A stretch of DNA of 64,000 nucleotides from Hermodice carunculata (Eukaryota > Annelida > Polychaeta > Eunicida > Amphinomidae), in contig OZ026626.1 of the NCBI GenBank assembly GCA_964020975.1, positions 18,606,781 to 18,670,780 of the forward strand, written 5' to 3'. Below, in pieces: positions 1 to 11,505 of the stretch. Below the pieces are notes generated by a model, which saw only the letters and a program-made list of their open reading frames with translations, had not been told where the DNA came from and did not search any database. The translations under genes and the position numbers were made by a program. Each line of letters starts with the position of its first letter. Position 1 is the stretch's first letter.

Positions 1-838
1 AAGGTAGGTCTTATGAAGCTTCTCCACCATTTCTTTTGAGAGCCTACAGATCTCTTTAACCCTTTCATGACACCAGGGCCTATTTCTTTGATACATTTGC
101 CTATATTTTAGATCCACCTGTAATGTGAGACCACTCGGTCTTAAGGAACAGGTGCTGCATAAATAGAGGAGATCTGAACATTGAAAAGAGAAACACCACA
201 TTCCGTTTACTTGGTGTCCATGCTTAAAGACATGTCACTTGCCTCACTGGATCCAGAACAGAAAAAACAAAAAAAACTAAAGAAGGGTTAAATTTCCTAC
301 ATTTAACCCTCTGTTTTATGGTTTTACTCCTAAATTTTTAAATCACAGATGCACAGTGGAGGGTTATTTTAATTCTGAAGGCACCTAGCATACTTTTGGT
401 GAGTATATAGTGATCCCTGTCTTAACAGACCACCAAAGGGAGACCACCTGTATTGAAGGACAACTTTTACAACATGCATTTAGTACCTTTCATGGTATTT
501 CTACCTGCTGTGTGAGAACATCTTGTGTTGGGAGACCTCGCTTAGGTCCTCTCTGAGGTTGGCAGTGAACAGGATTTGACTGTAATGCAGTAAGTTGACA
601 GAAAGCAAGGTTCATTTGTTGGTGAAGTGTACCATAGCACTGGGCGTGGGAGGCATGAATTCACTGTTTCACACACAGTTCCATTCATGAGTGGTACTTT
701 TATGAAATGTATGTTATTTTCAGTAGATAGTAAAAACTGAAGAGACAGGTTTGTATGTCTAATTGGAGCTTTTTAGGTAGACAACGTGTGCCCTGAGACA
801 AGGTCATGTCTACTCTGCCCAGGCTTTCTCATTGGAAG
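1..838. other. Unassigned sequence with P-family words
   Basis: No coding signal is seen. Positions about 60-165 share wording and order with the P element at 4402-4578 (GACACCAG.GCCTATTT, then GAGACCACT, then CAGGTGCT), so this is a decayed P-family copy. Positions 410-560 hold scattered words of the same kind (GACCACC, GAGACCACCTG). Confidence is moderate for the first piece and low for the second. Confidence 0.4.
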
Positions 839-1079
839 TTGACCCTTAAAGTGCTAATCACTGCTATAGTTGTTTTCTCATTACTGTCAAACATATAATG
901 GTTAAAAGATTCATATTCCTCATGAAGATACCTTTCCTTCAAATACCAGCAAGCCTAGTTTAAAGCAAAAAGCATTTTTTAGTCAACAGCTTTCCTCGGG
1001 GCACTTTGCACGCATTGTGCTCAAAGTGTCCCGAGGGAAGCTTGTTGACTCAATCTTAAACCAGCGCTTTAAGGGTTAA
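839..1079. mobile_element. T-family MITE, nearly complete (piggyBac-like)
   Basis: The left tip reads TTGACCCTTAAAGTGCT and the right tip AGCGCTTTAAGGGTTAAC, giving inverted ends with TTAA (one changed to TTGA). The centre is a palindrome: AACAGCTTTCCTCGG, a short G/C-rich middle, then CCGAGGGAAGCTTGTTGACT. There is no open frame, so it is non-autonomous. TTAA ends plus a CCCTT tip are typical of piggyBac-derived MITEs; that assignment is inference. Confidence 0.65.
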
Positions 1080-1516
1080 CCTGTGGGCATGTGTTCATAG
1101 ATGTGCGTGAGTTTCTGCCAGGTGAGGCAACTGGCAACTCCTGCAGCATGTGTATAATACAAGGATAAGTAAAGATATATCAAGTATCTACACATCAATC
1201 ACAGTTAACCAGTAAATCTCCATTGGGAGAGCACATACACATAGATGGGTTGACAAACATACTTGCTTATTGAGCTGGATGTGAATGCTATATGTTACAC
1301 AATAAATTTCCCAGCCACAGATGTTAATCATGGCCCAGATATGTCTTTGTGTGTGTATATATCACTCCTGTGACACCTGAATGCTAGCTTTATGACCACA
1401 AAGAGTGACCACATGGCCCTGATGGTCAAGCATGTGATTAAGTCTCCCGGAAGACCATATAAGTTTCAGTAAGTGAGAGGTGTCCACTGAACTTCAGTGG
1501 CTAGGTCAGGTTTTTG
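1080..1516. other. Unassigned sequence
   Basis: No open frame of note, repeat or RNA-like structure was recognised here. Confidence 0.5.
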
Positions 1517-1753
1517 TTAACCCATTCCCTCTTGAAGTAAAGACTGAGTCAATAGCTTTCATTGGCATGGGTTGCACACTGAGTGCCCAATTCATGTCAA
1601 GGAAAGCTGTTGACCTGGGTCATGTTAGGATAGGTTTCATCTGCAATTGTCAGTCATATTGTTTTTTCATTCTTGTTGAAATTAGTGAAAACACTGAAGC
1701 AGACAACATTTGAGCACCAACCGGTTTTTGCTGGTTTAAGGGGAAAGGGTTAA
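1517..1753. mobile_element. T-family MITE, second subfamily, complete
   Basis: It begins TTAACCCATTCCC and ends GGGGAAAGGGTTAA. The palindromic core reads TCAATAGCTTTCATTGGCAT, then ATGTCAAGGAAAGCTGTTGACC. The right half (ACTGAAGCAGACAACATTTG) is shared with the copy at 22910-23151, which defines a subfamily separate from the copy at 839-1079. Confidence 0.7.
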
Positions 1754-2581
1754 TTTCAGGATTGTGACAGACCTCACCTCTCCCAGATGAAATGAAAATT
1801 ACATTTTTAAAGTCCTCATGAAAGGAGCTTTCATTCAAATACCATCTTGCCCTGGATAATTTTTTCAACCAATGAAGACATGGAAGTTATTTGAAGAAAA
1901 ACGGGTTTCCGTATGTTTTCCTGGTGTCTTATGCTTTGATATTGTTTCCATGTGCAGTTGATATTCTTAAATATGGATGTATTAAGAAACAGCTATTGTG
2001 CACTCGTCAATAAATTGTGCAAAACCACTCTGAGCCCATTTAGACATCGCATGTGTTGTCATTTATATCCACCACACTGTTCAGTCAAATTGCTCGTCCA
2101 ATTTCGTGTAAATGTTACCGGGGACCTCTGTCAGAATTGTGTCGTGGCCCCAATGAAGTATGGGGAGATGTACGTGCCAAAGGTCTGATGAAAAATAAAT
2201 CACAGGAATGCCTAATAAGGAACGGTCTTTGTGGTGAAGATTGAAACGCAGATGGAGTTTCTTCTATTTTCATTAGAATTTGTCCATGTGCTTAAAGAAT
2301 AAGGATTGGCATTTCATAGATGAACTTCATCTGGTTCTTGAATACTAACTGTGACTTCAGGAGCAGACTTGGGTATTTATATTTTCTGATAGGGTGCTCC
2401 CTCCTGATGATGCTGGTGGTAAGTCCAGCAAGTGGATGGTGTCACGGCAAAGCTGCCTCGTAAAAGGAAGGACTTTAACATAGGAGCACGAAAATATTTT
2501 GGAGAGCGGTTGTGTTATCATACAAACAGGAGCAACAGTGCTACATCTGCCATGTAGTTTTCAACCTCCTAAAATACCAGA
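1754..2581. other. Mostly unassigned; small T-family piece at the left
   Basis: Positions about 1805-1855 (TCATGAAAGGAGCTTTCATT then CAAATACCA) match the internal segment of other T elements. The remainder to 2581 shows nothing I recognise. Confidence 0.4.
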
Positions 2582-2797
2582 GGGGGGGCAATGGTATTTT
2601 CATGACTCGTGATCCTATCTTTTTATTTTCCGTGATCTGTGAAACAATAAAATTAATTTTCGGGATTCGTGATTAAACCATTGCTCGTGAATCGTGAATA
2701 TGCATATAAGTTGAATAATTTTTCCTGTGAACTGTTGAAACAATTTTTTTTCCTGTGAACTGTGATCAAGACCCCCCCCCTTGCCCCCCCCCCCTCA
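2582..2797. mobile_element. G-family element (poly-G start, poly-C end)
   Basis: It opens with a run of seven G and closes with two long C runs separated by TTG. Between them the short words CGTGATTCGTGAA and TGTGAACTGTGA recur in degenerate form. The same design and the same words are present at 26978-27270. Whether this is a transposon or an expanded simple repeat cannot be settled from two copies. Confidence 0.5.
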
Positions 2798-3198
2798 TTC
2801 CATAGTCCAATCTCTCTATACCCCATAGCCATTCCAGTCACTGTGTAAGTGTAAAGCATTAAATTAATTAACAAAGTATCACATTCGATTCAAACTTGAT
2901 AAAGTCCTAGGCTTCAACAGCCAAATAGATTTATGAACAGGTCGTCAGTGGTAAACCATCAAACATGTTTGGCAGCCTTCAATTCCCAGACATGTCTTTT
3001 ATATGATTGCGGCTGCTTGCCTTTATTTAATATCAAAAACACCTTGTAACGAGACTGGCTATGAAAAAAGGAGCATTTTGAGCTGACTATGGTGCTCTCT
3101 CTGCACAACACGGCAGGTGGGGATCTAGGGAGTAGACAGTCTTGCTGCAAAATCACCTTATATAGTGAGGGGGCATTTAACAAAATTATAGGAAAAGG
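2798..3198. other. Unassigned sequence
   Basis: No recognisable gene or repeat. It runs directly into the degenerate edge of the 48-bp minisatellite. Confidence 0.5.
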
Positions 3199-4090
3199 GT
3201 GTTTAAAAGGGTCCCTCCATGTCACATCAGAATGGACCATGTAATAAGGATCACAGTCAAGACAGAGCACTACGCTAGACTCCAAGCTGTAATGAGGGTC
3301 ATATCAAGACACTACTGCATTACAGTCAAGGCCATAATGAGGGTCGGTATAAAGACAGAGCACTCTGGTAGAGTCAAGGCCATAATGAGGGTCGGTATAA
3401 AGACAGAGCACTCTTGTAGAGTCAAAGGCATAATGAGGGTCGGTATAAAGACAGAGCACTCTGGTAGAGTCAAAGGCATAATGAGGGTCGGTATAAAGAC
3501 AGAGCACTCTGGTAGAGTCAAAGGCATAATGAGGGTCGGTATAAAGACAGAGCACTCTTGTAGAGTCAAAGGCATAATGAGGGTCGTTATAAAGACAGAG
3601 CACTCTTGTAGAGTCAAAGGCATAATGAGGGTCGGTATAAAGACAGAGCACTCTGGTAGAGTCAAGGGCATAATGAGGGTTGGTATAAAGACAGAGCACT
3701 CTTGTAGAGTCAAAGGCATAATGAGGGTCAGTATAAAGACAGAGCACTCTGGTAGAGTCAAGGGCATAATGAGGGTCGGTATAAAGACAGAGCACTCTGG
3801 TAGAGTCAAGGGCATAATAAGGGTCGGTATAAAGACAGAGCACTCTTGTAGAGTCAAAGGCATAATGAGGGTTGGTATAAAGACAGAGCACTCTGGTAGA
3901 GTCAAAGGCATAATGAGGGTCATATCAAGACAGAGCACTGCACTAGATACAGTCAAAGCTGTAATGAGGGTCATATCAAGACAGGGCACTGCACTAGATA
4001 CAGTCAAAGCTGTAATGAGGGCCATATCAAGACAGAGTAGTACACTAGAGTTAAAGCCCTCTGTAATGAGACTGAAAGCCTCAAGTCCCT
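3199..4090. repeat. 48-bp minisatellite
   Basis: Twelve well-kept 48-bp units run from about 3331 to 3906 (ATAATGAGGGTCGGTATAAA, then GACAGAGCACTCT.GTAGAG, then TCAA.GGC). Variant 51-bp units follow (GTCATATCAAGACAG.GCAC) to about 4070. Units differ at a few fixed sites (GG/TT in CTCTGGTAG, AA/GG before GGC). Because 48 is divisible by three, open frames of 195-297 codons appear on both strands. No start context, splice signals or non-repeat domain supports coding. Confidence 0.9.
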
Positions 4091-4401
4091 GAATGCGTTG
4101 TCAGTAATGTTATGGCGATGGGTCATGGTCACAATGAACACACGTTGATGTGTCGAGTTCTGAATCAGTTCCAGGCCAACATTAGAGAACAAACAGCACA
4201 GTGATCCCACCCTTATAGGGCATCCCCCCAAACCCCCTGCCTTGCAAATAAATTGATACCAGCTGAACTTGGGTAAGGCTTGTGTGATCAGTGAATCAGT
4301 GATATGGAAGTTTGAAAGAAATGTGTTTGCTCTGATTTAAAAAAAGATCTGTACCGAAATATCAAAGTTCTCTGTACAGAAATATCAATCTCTTTCATGT
4401 A
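4091..4401. other. Unassigned sequence
   Basis: Nothing recognised between the 48-bp array and the next P element. Confidence 0.5.
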
Positions 4402-4578
4402 TAGTGACACCTGCTCTTGAGAACGCCTCTCTTGAGAAACTGAATCCTTTTAGTAGCACACTTTTATGGCACCAGAGTCTATTTTTCAAATAAATTTACC
4501 TGTAGTTTAGGATAATTTGAGATATGAGACCACTTGCTGCTGGGAATAGTGGTGGCCTTAAATAGCAGGTGCTACTGT
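4402..4578. mobile_element. P-family MITE
   Basis: It starts TAGTGACACCTGCTCTTGAG and ends AGCAGGTGCTACTGTG, so the ends are inverted copies (CACCTGCT/AGCAGGTG) close to the family tip CAGTGG/CCACTG. Inside, GAGACCACT and GGTGGCCTTAAA repeat the tip words in both orientations. No open frame. Confidence 0.55.
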
Positions 4579-5311
4579 GTTTACAATGTACTGATTTTTT
4601 TCTGTTTACCCCCCTGGGGCACTCAGAGAAATTCATAATGTGAGACTGAAGTACCAAAAAGCCCATTGGCATATATTTAAAGAAAATTATGTGCTTGTGT
4701 TTGAGTATAGCTATTGATTCTTCTATTGTTTTTGTCGTTTGTTACTTTCATATTTTTTGTTACATACATATGATCAAGGTGGTATTATTAACCTAATTTG
4801 CCAGGCATGAGTGTATTCTCTAATGTAAAAGCAAGCGATCCATTATATGAACCTTTGTTTGTTTTATGACTTAAAAGAGTATAATTATAATTCCATTTAA
4901 ATAACATGAATAGTATTTATAATTACACACATAAGGAAACCTTTGAAGACAAAAAACAGGTATAAATATGCACAAGTTTTGAGTGGCAATGTTTATATAT
5001 AGGGTGGTTGCCATGGCAACCGTAATTTACAAGTGAAATGATATACCAGGCGAACGAAACCTGGGCGTCCTTTGTAGTACATACATACATATATATATAT
5101 ATATTGTTTGTGTCAATTGCTGCTTCCTCCTATACAAAGAAGTCAAATATGTATGTCACACTGGTCTGTATATGTTGTTTACTGAAACACTATGCAATTA
5201 GTGTTTGATGCAATCTTTTTATGTGCGAGACTCGCGGAAACCACGGACTTCAGAAAAAAATTGGGACTTTTTGAGATGAGGTATGAATTAATACTGGATA
5301 TATAAGGCACG
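4579..5311. other. AT-rich unassigned sequence with a TA microsatellite
   Basis: A short (CATA/TA)n tract lies at about 5080-5105. A TATATAAGG word at about 5298-5306 is only a few bases before the candidate start codon at 5312, too close to act as a TATA box for it. Otherwise nothing is recognised. Confidence 0.5.
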
Positions 5312-5457
5312 ATGAATGTGCTGGGATGCTGTTTTGGAATACGATGCAGTGAAACAGAGGATGTTTACATTAACGCCCGACGCATTGTGTCAGGAATGCC
5401 AGAACAGACAAAAAGTGTGTCCGGAATGCCAGAACAGAGGGCTCAGTTCCCTTCCCA
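5312..5457 (+). CDS. Possible first coding exon, unknown product
   Basis: An ATG opens 48 codons that run without a stop into a good donor (TCCCA|GTAAGT), leaving two bases of the next codon. The peptide begins MNVLGCCFGIRCSETEDVYI and ends with two near-copies of SGMPEQ, because GGAATGCCAGAACAGA occurs twice in the DNA. I do not recognise the protein. An overlapping frame reads CQECQNRQKVCPECQNR, a zinc-ribbon-like spacing, so the frame itself is uncertain. Chance occurrence is quite possible in 64 kb. Confidence 0.25.
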
Positions 5458-5882
5458 GTAAGTTACACGTAATACCCATTTTAAAATTGCATGCCATGGC
5501 TACAGCTGTCGAGTTTTAAATTCTGTTAAATGCAGGCACATTTATTTTTTTATTTGCAGAATGATGTTAAGATAACATTAATTATGTTTTTGTTGTGGTA
5601 TATAAATACAGAAATAAGCTGGCAACCAGATAATGTGAATTAGGTATTCACATAGCTTGCCTGCAAATGGAATAAAACCAAACATTCGTATTAGCTGTGG
5701 GGTGTTCTGGCTGATATAACATATGTACAGGAAGATCGCTGTGCCACACAGAACAAAATGTGTTGCACTTGCAAATGTAATGACTTGTGGCAGTTTGGGG
5801 GGGGGGGGGGGGTTGCACAAAAAATCATAGTGATTCTTTATTTCCAGAAATATTAGCACAGCCACTGATGTACCCATCCGAA
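5458..5882. other. Unassigned sequence with a 14-G run
   Basis: A run of about 14 G occurs near 5799-5812. No matching C-run end of a G-family element is visible nearby. Confidence 0.5.
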
Positions 5883-6276
5883 TACAGTGGCACCCGCTAT
5901 ACCATATTCATCTTAATAAGTGCACAGTATGCAATAAAAAAAGTCATCCACAATAGCTGAAAAAAAATGTAGATTCTAAGTGTAATACATGTAATAAATT
6001 CTACAACTCATTTGAAAACTATGGGATATTTTAGGGGCCCTCGCTTTGAGAAAAATGGGGTGTGTAAGGGAGTGTGTGCTTATTAAGGTGAATACGGTAT
6101 GTGGACACCCTTTGTGCTACAAAAAATTGGCTTCATACAGCAGGTGACCTGTCATCACAGTTAAATCAACATTGGCAGAAATTAAGTGCTACGGAAAGAC
6201 CAGTATGGCCACAGCGAGTATGTAACGAGTATGTAACATCCCACAGCAGTGGCTGTATACAGCAGGTACCACTGTA
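5883..6276. mobile_element. P-family MITE carrying a nested element
   Basis: TA plus CAGTGGCACCCGCT on the left and AGCAGGTACCACTG plus TA on the right give inverted tips and a TA duplication. If the nested piece at 5900-6099 is ignored, the host reads CCCGCTATGTGGACACCCTT, which parallels CTGTATGTGGCCACCCTTTC in the related copy at 38034-38215. The interior repeats CAGCAGGTGACCTGTCA-type words. Non-coding. Confidence 0.65.
5900..6099. mobile_element. MITE with TACC.TATTCA tips, inserted in a P element
   Basis: The left end is TACCATATTCATCTTAATAA and the right end TTATTAAGGTGAATACGGTA, an inverted repeat of about 20 bp. Both ends abut TA/TAT, consistent with a TA target. A relative lies at 48608-48873. 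The insertion is younger than its P-family host. Confidence 0.6.
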
Positions 6277-8640
6277 CAGTATCATGGCAGATGCTTATCC
6301 TTGTTGCCCAGCAACTGGACAAGCAATTTGGGCAGGAAATTAATATGCATGTGTGGTATTAGGCTGAGGGGTCTTTCATGTAGGACTCGTATGATATTAA
6401 AAGATTTGAAAGATACATGAGTGTAAATGGTGCAGTGAGGCACATCTCCCAATTCTGTACATTACGTGTACTTATGATGGCATGTCTGCTGGTGTTAACT
6501 CCTTCTGGCAAGTGATACATTTTCTGGCATGCACAGCTGAAATTTGTCAAGATTACACACAATGTAGTGTCACACAAAAGCTTTCATTGAAGTAAAACAA
6601 AATATATAATTGAAAATCAAGGAGTTAATGACAGTGTCTCTGCATATTTACTCACATAAGTTCACTGCAGTTTATTTTTGCCAATTTTGATGATGGTACA
6701 AAACTGAAAATAAAAACACAGTGCAAGAGTATTTTAATGGAGACTCAGCAACTGCTAAAGATGCCAGTGTGCCTGTTTGCAAACAATAGAATAATGCTCT
6801 ATGTATCTAGAGGACTGTATACTGAAGAAAAAACAAAGAGTATTTTTAGATGGGCTTAATAGGAACCATGTCCAGAATAGTGAAACTGAAACTTTGGTTA
6901 AGCCCTTCCAGGTACGGAAATCTTTTGACCTGCAGTGTGCCATTACGACAGGTCATATCTACAATTTTCTGCAAAAATATTTGCTATTTTCATGGAATTT
7001 CAGTAAAAATATCAAAGCAGACAACAATTTACATACACATTCTTTTGGACAATTTGAACAGAGAAGACTAAAACTTTTCAAATTAAAACAAAAAGTCAAA
7101 ATTTATACATGTGGAAATAAGCACATTTGGGGGGGGGGGTATAGAGCTGCTGTGAGATCCAGTATAACCAATCAAATTTTGTTCTGACTACGTATTTATG
7201 AAAACAGTTCAATTGTGTTATAATTGGGCGAAGCCACGAGTGGACAAGGTTTGTCTTGGGAGGAAAGCATGAATTGATGGAAATTGTCGCCAACTTTGAA
7301 GCAGTTATAGACCAGACAAATTCTTGAGGATGTGGCTCGTGACAAGGCGTAACTGTGATAGCAGTGTGTGCAGGGTCATTTGGATAAGTTGTAATTAGCA
7401 TGCCAGTTCATGTCTTCTGGCTTCCATCTTAATTAAAAGGAAAAAGGGAAAACACCAAATTGACTGTAAAATTGTTACTGTGACGGTCTCCAGCCCTGGT
7501 CACAAAATTTTACATTATATGTCATATTAACCAGTTTTTCCTCTAACTGTGGGGTTCAGAATCAGCAGAATGTCAAATTTCATATCTCCTGCCAGCCTGT
7601 GGTGCTTCTTTGTGCACACATGCTGCAATTTAAGTGTCCTCCATTTTTGCCCAAGACAGAATTTGAAGAAGGTTGCTGGGCTACCATTGATTGGATGAAA
7701 TAGAGGCTGTGGGAGATGGTTTGGTACAGTCATTACCCACAAGGCAATCCCATTAAGGTAGCTTTGCATTCAAGTATTCTCCAATACTTTGACTTAAAGA
7801 AATGGGCTTTGACAGTTGTGCAGGCTTGACAAGCCAAACAGAATTTATAGCTAAGGGCCTAAGCCATGAAGAATCTGCACAAGTTTGTAATTTGTGAGGC
7901 CTAGGTGGATTTGGAAGGCAGAACGATCACGTTTCGTGAAGAGGTCATGCAAAAATGATGTATACCTCTTTGCAGAGCCTCACAAGGATCAGACAGGGAG
8001 GTTTAAGGGAGTCAGATACCCTTTAAGCTTGATTGATGGCACAGCCTAATATTTGTGGATGAAATCAACAATAATATCCAGAAGAGACCTTTACCAAATA
8101 TGAAATGGAGTCGTTTATCATGTTTAACACTGGAAAGATAAAGTTATTGGAATGAGAAATGCATGGTGAGAAAGTCCCAAGGTCAGGCTATCAAACTGCT
8201 TACTTTATGGACTGAGTAGTATTATCCTTCTTGTAGGCTTGGGATAAAACCAGTAGAAGATTCCAGCCTGCAACCATTTCAGGGACACAAAATAACCAGT
8301 TAATGTGTGTGAAAGAAGAAAGTGTATTTCTGTGTGAGATATAAATAAGAAAATGTGGAGATTCTGTACATTATATGATGAACGGAAGTTGGCACTGTCC
8401 CTGATGAGGCACAGGACAAATTCCTTGACGGTGGGCTCTGCATTGCTCTTAATACAGGACAATATTGACAACAGTATGAGAGACAGATGGCACTGTCCCT
8501 GATGGTGGACAGGGCATTGTCCTTGATTAGGGACAGTTGGCAGATCTGACGGTGGCCTTGTGTCAATTTATATGGTGCTGGTGTGCTGTCCAGTTACAAA
8601 CTCATGGGCAGGACTGTTTGCAATATCATAAACTGCTCAA
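6277..8640. other. Long unassigned stretch
   Basis: About 2.4 kb without a recognisable gene or repeat. A G run lies at 7129-7139. The open frames here are short, with no start or splice context that I would trust. Confidence 0.5.
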
Positions 8641-8716
8641 AATATACTGTCCAAAAAAATTAAGCCCCTCCCCCCTCCTTAAGGGATAAGGGCTTAACTT
8701 TTTTGTACAGTATATT
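8641..8716. mobile_element. Compact foldback element
   Basis: The left arm AATATACTGTCCAAAAAAAT continues TAAGCCCCT. The right arm is its near-exact reverse complement (AGGGCTTAACTTTTTTGTAC then AGTATATT). Arms of about 30 bp are separated by roughly 15 bp of C-rich sequence. TA occurs at both tips, which would fit a Tc1/mariner-like MITE reduced to its ends. Confidence 0.55.
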
Positions 8717-8950
8717 TGAAAAAGGGAATATATAGCATCATCAAAGAGATTTTAGGAAAGTCATTTGTTTTGGATCAGAGTAATTATTTCTCAAGCCCAA
8801 AGGAAAATTAATGGAATCACACAAAATTAAGGGACTTAGCTATAAGTAAACACAGCAGGAGACTCTATGAACCAAAAACACTTCAGAAATTACGAGTTGG
8901 GGATAGATGCCTTTAGAAGGAAAGACTCAAGTTGTCATTTATTTTGTGTA
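8717..8950. other. Unassigned sequence
   Basis: Nothing recognised. Confidence 0.5.
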
Positions 8951-9117
8951 TACAGTGGTCCCAGTCTTGAGAGACTGCCCCTAGGGCAGGTGAAAATGTG
9001 GTCTCTCAAAACAGGTGGTCTTTCAGTAGAGGTATAATAACCTGGAAAAGATAGCACAGTGTTCTGAGAGAGCGGTCTTAAAAAGATATGCGGTCTCTCA
9101 AGACAGGTACCACTGTA
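8951..9117. mobile_element. P-family MITE, complete
   Basis: TA-CAGTGGTCCCAGTCTTGAGA on the left and TCTCAAGACAGGTACCACTG-TA on the right. The word TCTTGAGAGAC/GTCTCTCAA appears repeatedly inside, in both orientations, along with ACAGGTGGTCTTTCAGTAGA. This is the clearest example in the window of TA-flanked CAGTGG tips. No open frame. Confidence 0.75.
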
Positions 9118-9734
9118 CAGTAGACTCCTCAGCAAAGCAAACATTTACTGTCAGTGGAGGAGTCCTGCTGTGTGTAATCTACTTGGTGTAGGATTGTGAC
9201 ATGTGAAATGTATTGGCTCCACACCAGACATGGCCCATCAGGTAATTGTAAAAACAAACACACAACAGCTAGTGTTTACAGTCATACATTGCTTGGCTTT
9301 ACAACACAGTGGGTGGTGGGGAGGCAGATGTGGTTGGTATTTTGTGATGGTAACATGACAGGGGAGAGGACTTATGTGTCATGATATTAGGAGTGTCAGT
9401 CCATAAGAGTTTCCTGTCAAGGAACCCGTACCGTAAATAGACTTATTTTTCCGTGTAGAATTTTTCGTGGGTTTTGCGTTTCAAGCATTTAGCTCAAATA
9501 TTAATTTCACTAATTTGGACATACTTCCTGTGAAACATATTTAAATGGCACTTCATTTTCATTTCATCACTTTCGCACCATCACTTATAGAAACAAAAGT
9601 AAATTCATCAGAAATAAGGGAGTGCACAGTATTGTTGTGAACAAAATTGATGATGGAAAGTGACAACTTGTCTCACAGAGAAACAATACAAATTGTAACT
9701 GTTTCCTCTTAGTTTGAGACTAAGTCAACATCTT
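9118..9734. other. Unassigned sequence
   Basis: Nothing recognised beyond short low-complexity words. Confidence 0.5.
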
Positions 9735-10400
9735 TCCTCACCTTATGACTAGGTTTGCAATCCATACTAAGGAGGTTGTCTTTAAAGTGATAAAGTACTC
9801 GCATGCCAAATTTGAGCAAAATTTATACTGGCATTTTTGAGATATCATGGTTAAAAAATAGCAACCAAATAGAAAAATGGATTGCAGGTAGACAAGATAA
9901 AAAACATGATACCTCTACTCCAGGGGAAGGAACAATGTGTCCTCCAGCCAGCTGTAGCAGGCCATTGGGTGACAACTTTGAGTGTCTGATGCAAAAATTA
10001 GCTTGCAGATAAGTAGGTCATGACCAAGAAAACTAGGCCATGGACACTCAAAGGATAAGAGGTACCAAAGTCCAACATAATATTTATTTTAATGATGCAG
10101 GAATGTTTTTTGTGGACCAGTATGCTTTGAACAAGCAATCCAAAAGCTTAGTGTTTGCTCACCATGAAGCAACTCGCAGCATCAGACAAATGGGTCACAG
10201 TGACCTTAAGCAACCTATCTGCTCATTTTAGCCTTATGAGGCACATGTACTTTGTGTACCAAATTTGAGTCAAATCTGTGGCAGGTATGAGATATTGTGA
10301 TAACAGATACTGACAAGACAAAAGGATGAGAACATTGACCTGTGTGTCCCCAAATTCATAATCACAAGGTTCAGTATTTCCCGGCACTGGCCAAACACAG
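9735..10400. repeat. D-family repeat, two degenerate monomers
   Basis: CCAAATTTGAGCAAAATTTA at about 9807 and ACCAAATTTGAGTCAAAT at about 10258 are each followed by GAGATAT and GGTTAA/GTGATAACA. This is the same order seen at 36380-36742 and, in reverse, at 63878-64000. The element class is unknown; it has no terminal repeats I can define. Confidence 0.45.
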
Positions 10401-10868
10401 CAGATACTAATGTGAGAGAAATTGGACTTGGGAAAACCTCGACTGAATGCACATATTAATTCCATTATGAATAATGTAAAATTTATTCTAACTTCCCTGC
10501 TTGTATGAGTTTAAGATGAATTTTAACACATAATAAGATCTTTAATTCATACTTTTAATTGTGTCAAACCCGTTGGGCTTCATTAGAGTAGGTTCTATGT
10601 CTACACACAGGCACTGAGGCATATAAATAATGTAAACATTTTGCTCCCAATATAAATGTGGCACACATTGGTATGGACATTTGCCTGCTGAACAGACCAC
10701 ACTGCATGGGGTGGAGAAGATGGGGCTTTGTCTGCACAGAAGGCAAGGCAGCTAGGTGCTATATGAGGACATAGACCTGTCAATTGAAAAACTTTTTAAT
10801 GCAAGCATACATGTGGAAATAAAAATGTGCTGTGACATATGTCTTTGAAGCAACAAGATCCCACCTTC
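10401..10868. other. Unassigned sequence
   Basis: Nothing recognised. Confidence 0.5.
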
Positions 10869-11050
10869 TGCGGGGGGGGGGGGGGGATAAAGGGCTTCCT
10901 TTACTGATGTACTTGGCATTTTTAATTGCCGTACTTACATACTGGAAGCCCTTTTAATTTCTGTATTTCATACCAACCATTATCTGTACATTTTCTTATT
11001 TTCCGTACCTTGTGCAATTTATTATTTGTAGCAGAGACCCCCCCCCCTTA
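10869..11050. mobile_element. G-family element, GTAC-word subfamily
   Basis: A run of about 14 G begins the segment and CCCCCCCCC ends it. The interior repeats GTACTTGGCATTTTTAATTG, then CCGTACTTACATACTGGAAG and TTATTTTCCGTACC. The same words, on the other strand, make up 38237-38435 and 40006-40190. Confidence 0.55.
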
Positions 11051-11404
11051 CCCCCTCTCTACTGTTTAGGATAACAGCAAGGATTCCCAGTATTTATCAG
11101 CAAATAAGTGATCAGGCTGAATCAGATGTTGCTACCTGTCAAAGAAAAACATCAAGGCATTTTGTTAATTACCCAATGGAAACTGGGTGCAATTTACTTT
11201 AATGTGTCATATGCAAATTGATGCTTTCATCAAACTGATTATGTAAATTTAAACGTTTTATTTGCTTTGATGAAGCTATTTGTTAGTCATTAGTTATGCT
11301 TGTTGGTTGTTTTGAAAAGAAGAGCCCATGCAGACGTTACAGGATTTGGAATATTCAGAGCCAGTAGGATGTTTTGTGGTATATAAATATCTTTGTGTGT
11401 CATA
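11051..11404. other. Unassigned sequence
   Basis: Nothing recognised. Confidence 0.5.
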
Positions 11405-11505
11405 TACAGTGAAAACTCTTTATAATGACACCATCTGTTCCCTCAGAAATTTGTCAGATAACTGAATTTGTCAGATAAATGAATCAAATAACAAAAGAAA
11501 ACAAA
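11405..11505. mobile_element. P-family fragment, TATAATGACACC subfamily
   Basis: TA-CAGTGAAAACTCTTTATAA, then TGACACCATCTGTTCCCTCA and GAAATTTGTCAGATAACTGA, match the full copy at 41592-41769 in order. The right half and the second tip are missing. Confidence 0.6.

Noticed and set aside
3199-4092. Repeat protein of 297 codons, with minus-strand frames of 195 and 237 codons
   Set aside because: These are artefacts of the 48-bp minisatellite period. Frames on both strands are equally open.
5298-5306. TATA box for the exon candidate at 5312
   Set aside because: TATATAAGG lies only a few bases before the ATG; a start site about 30 bp downstream would fall inside the coding part.
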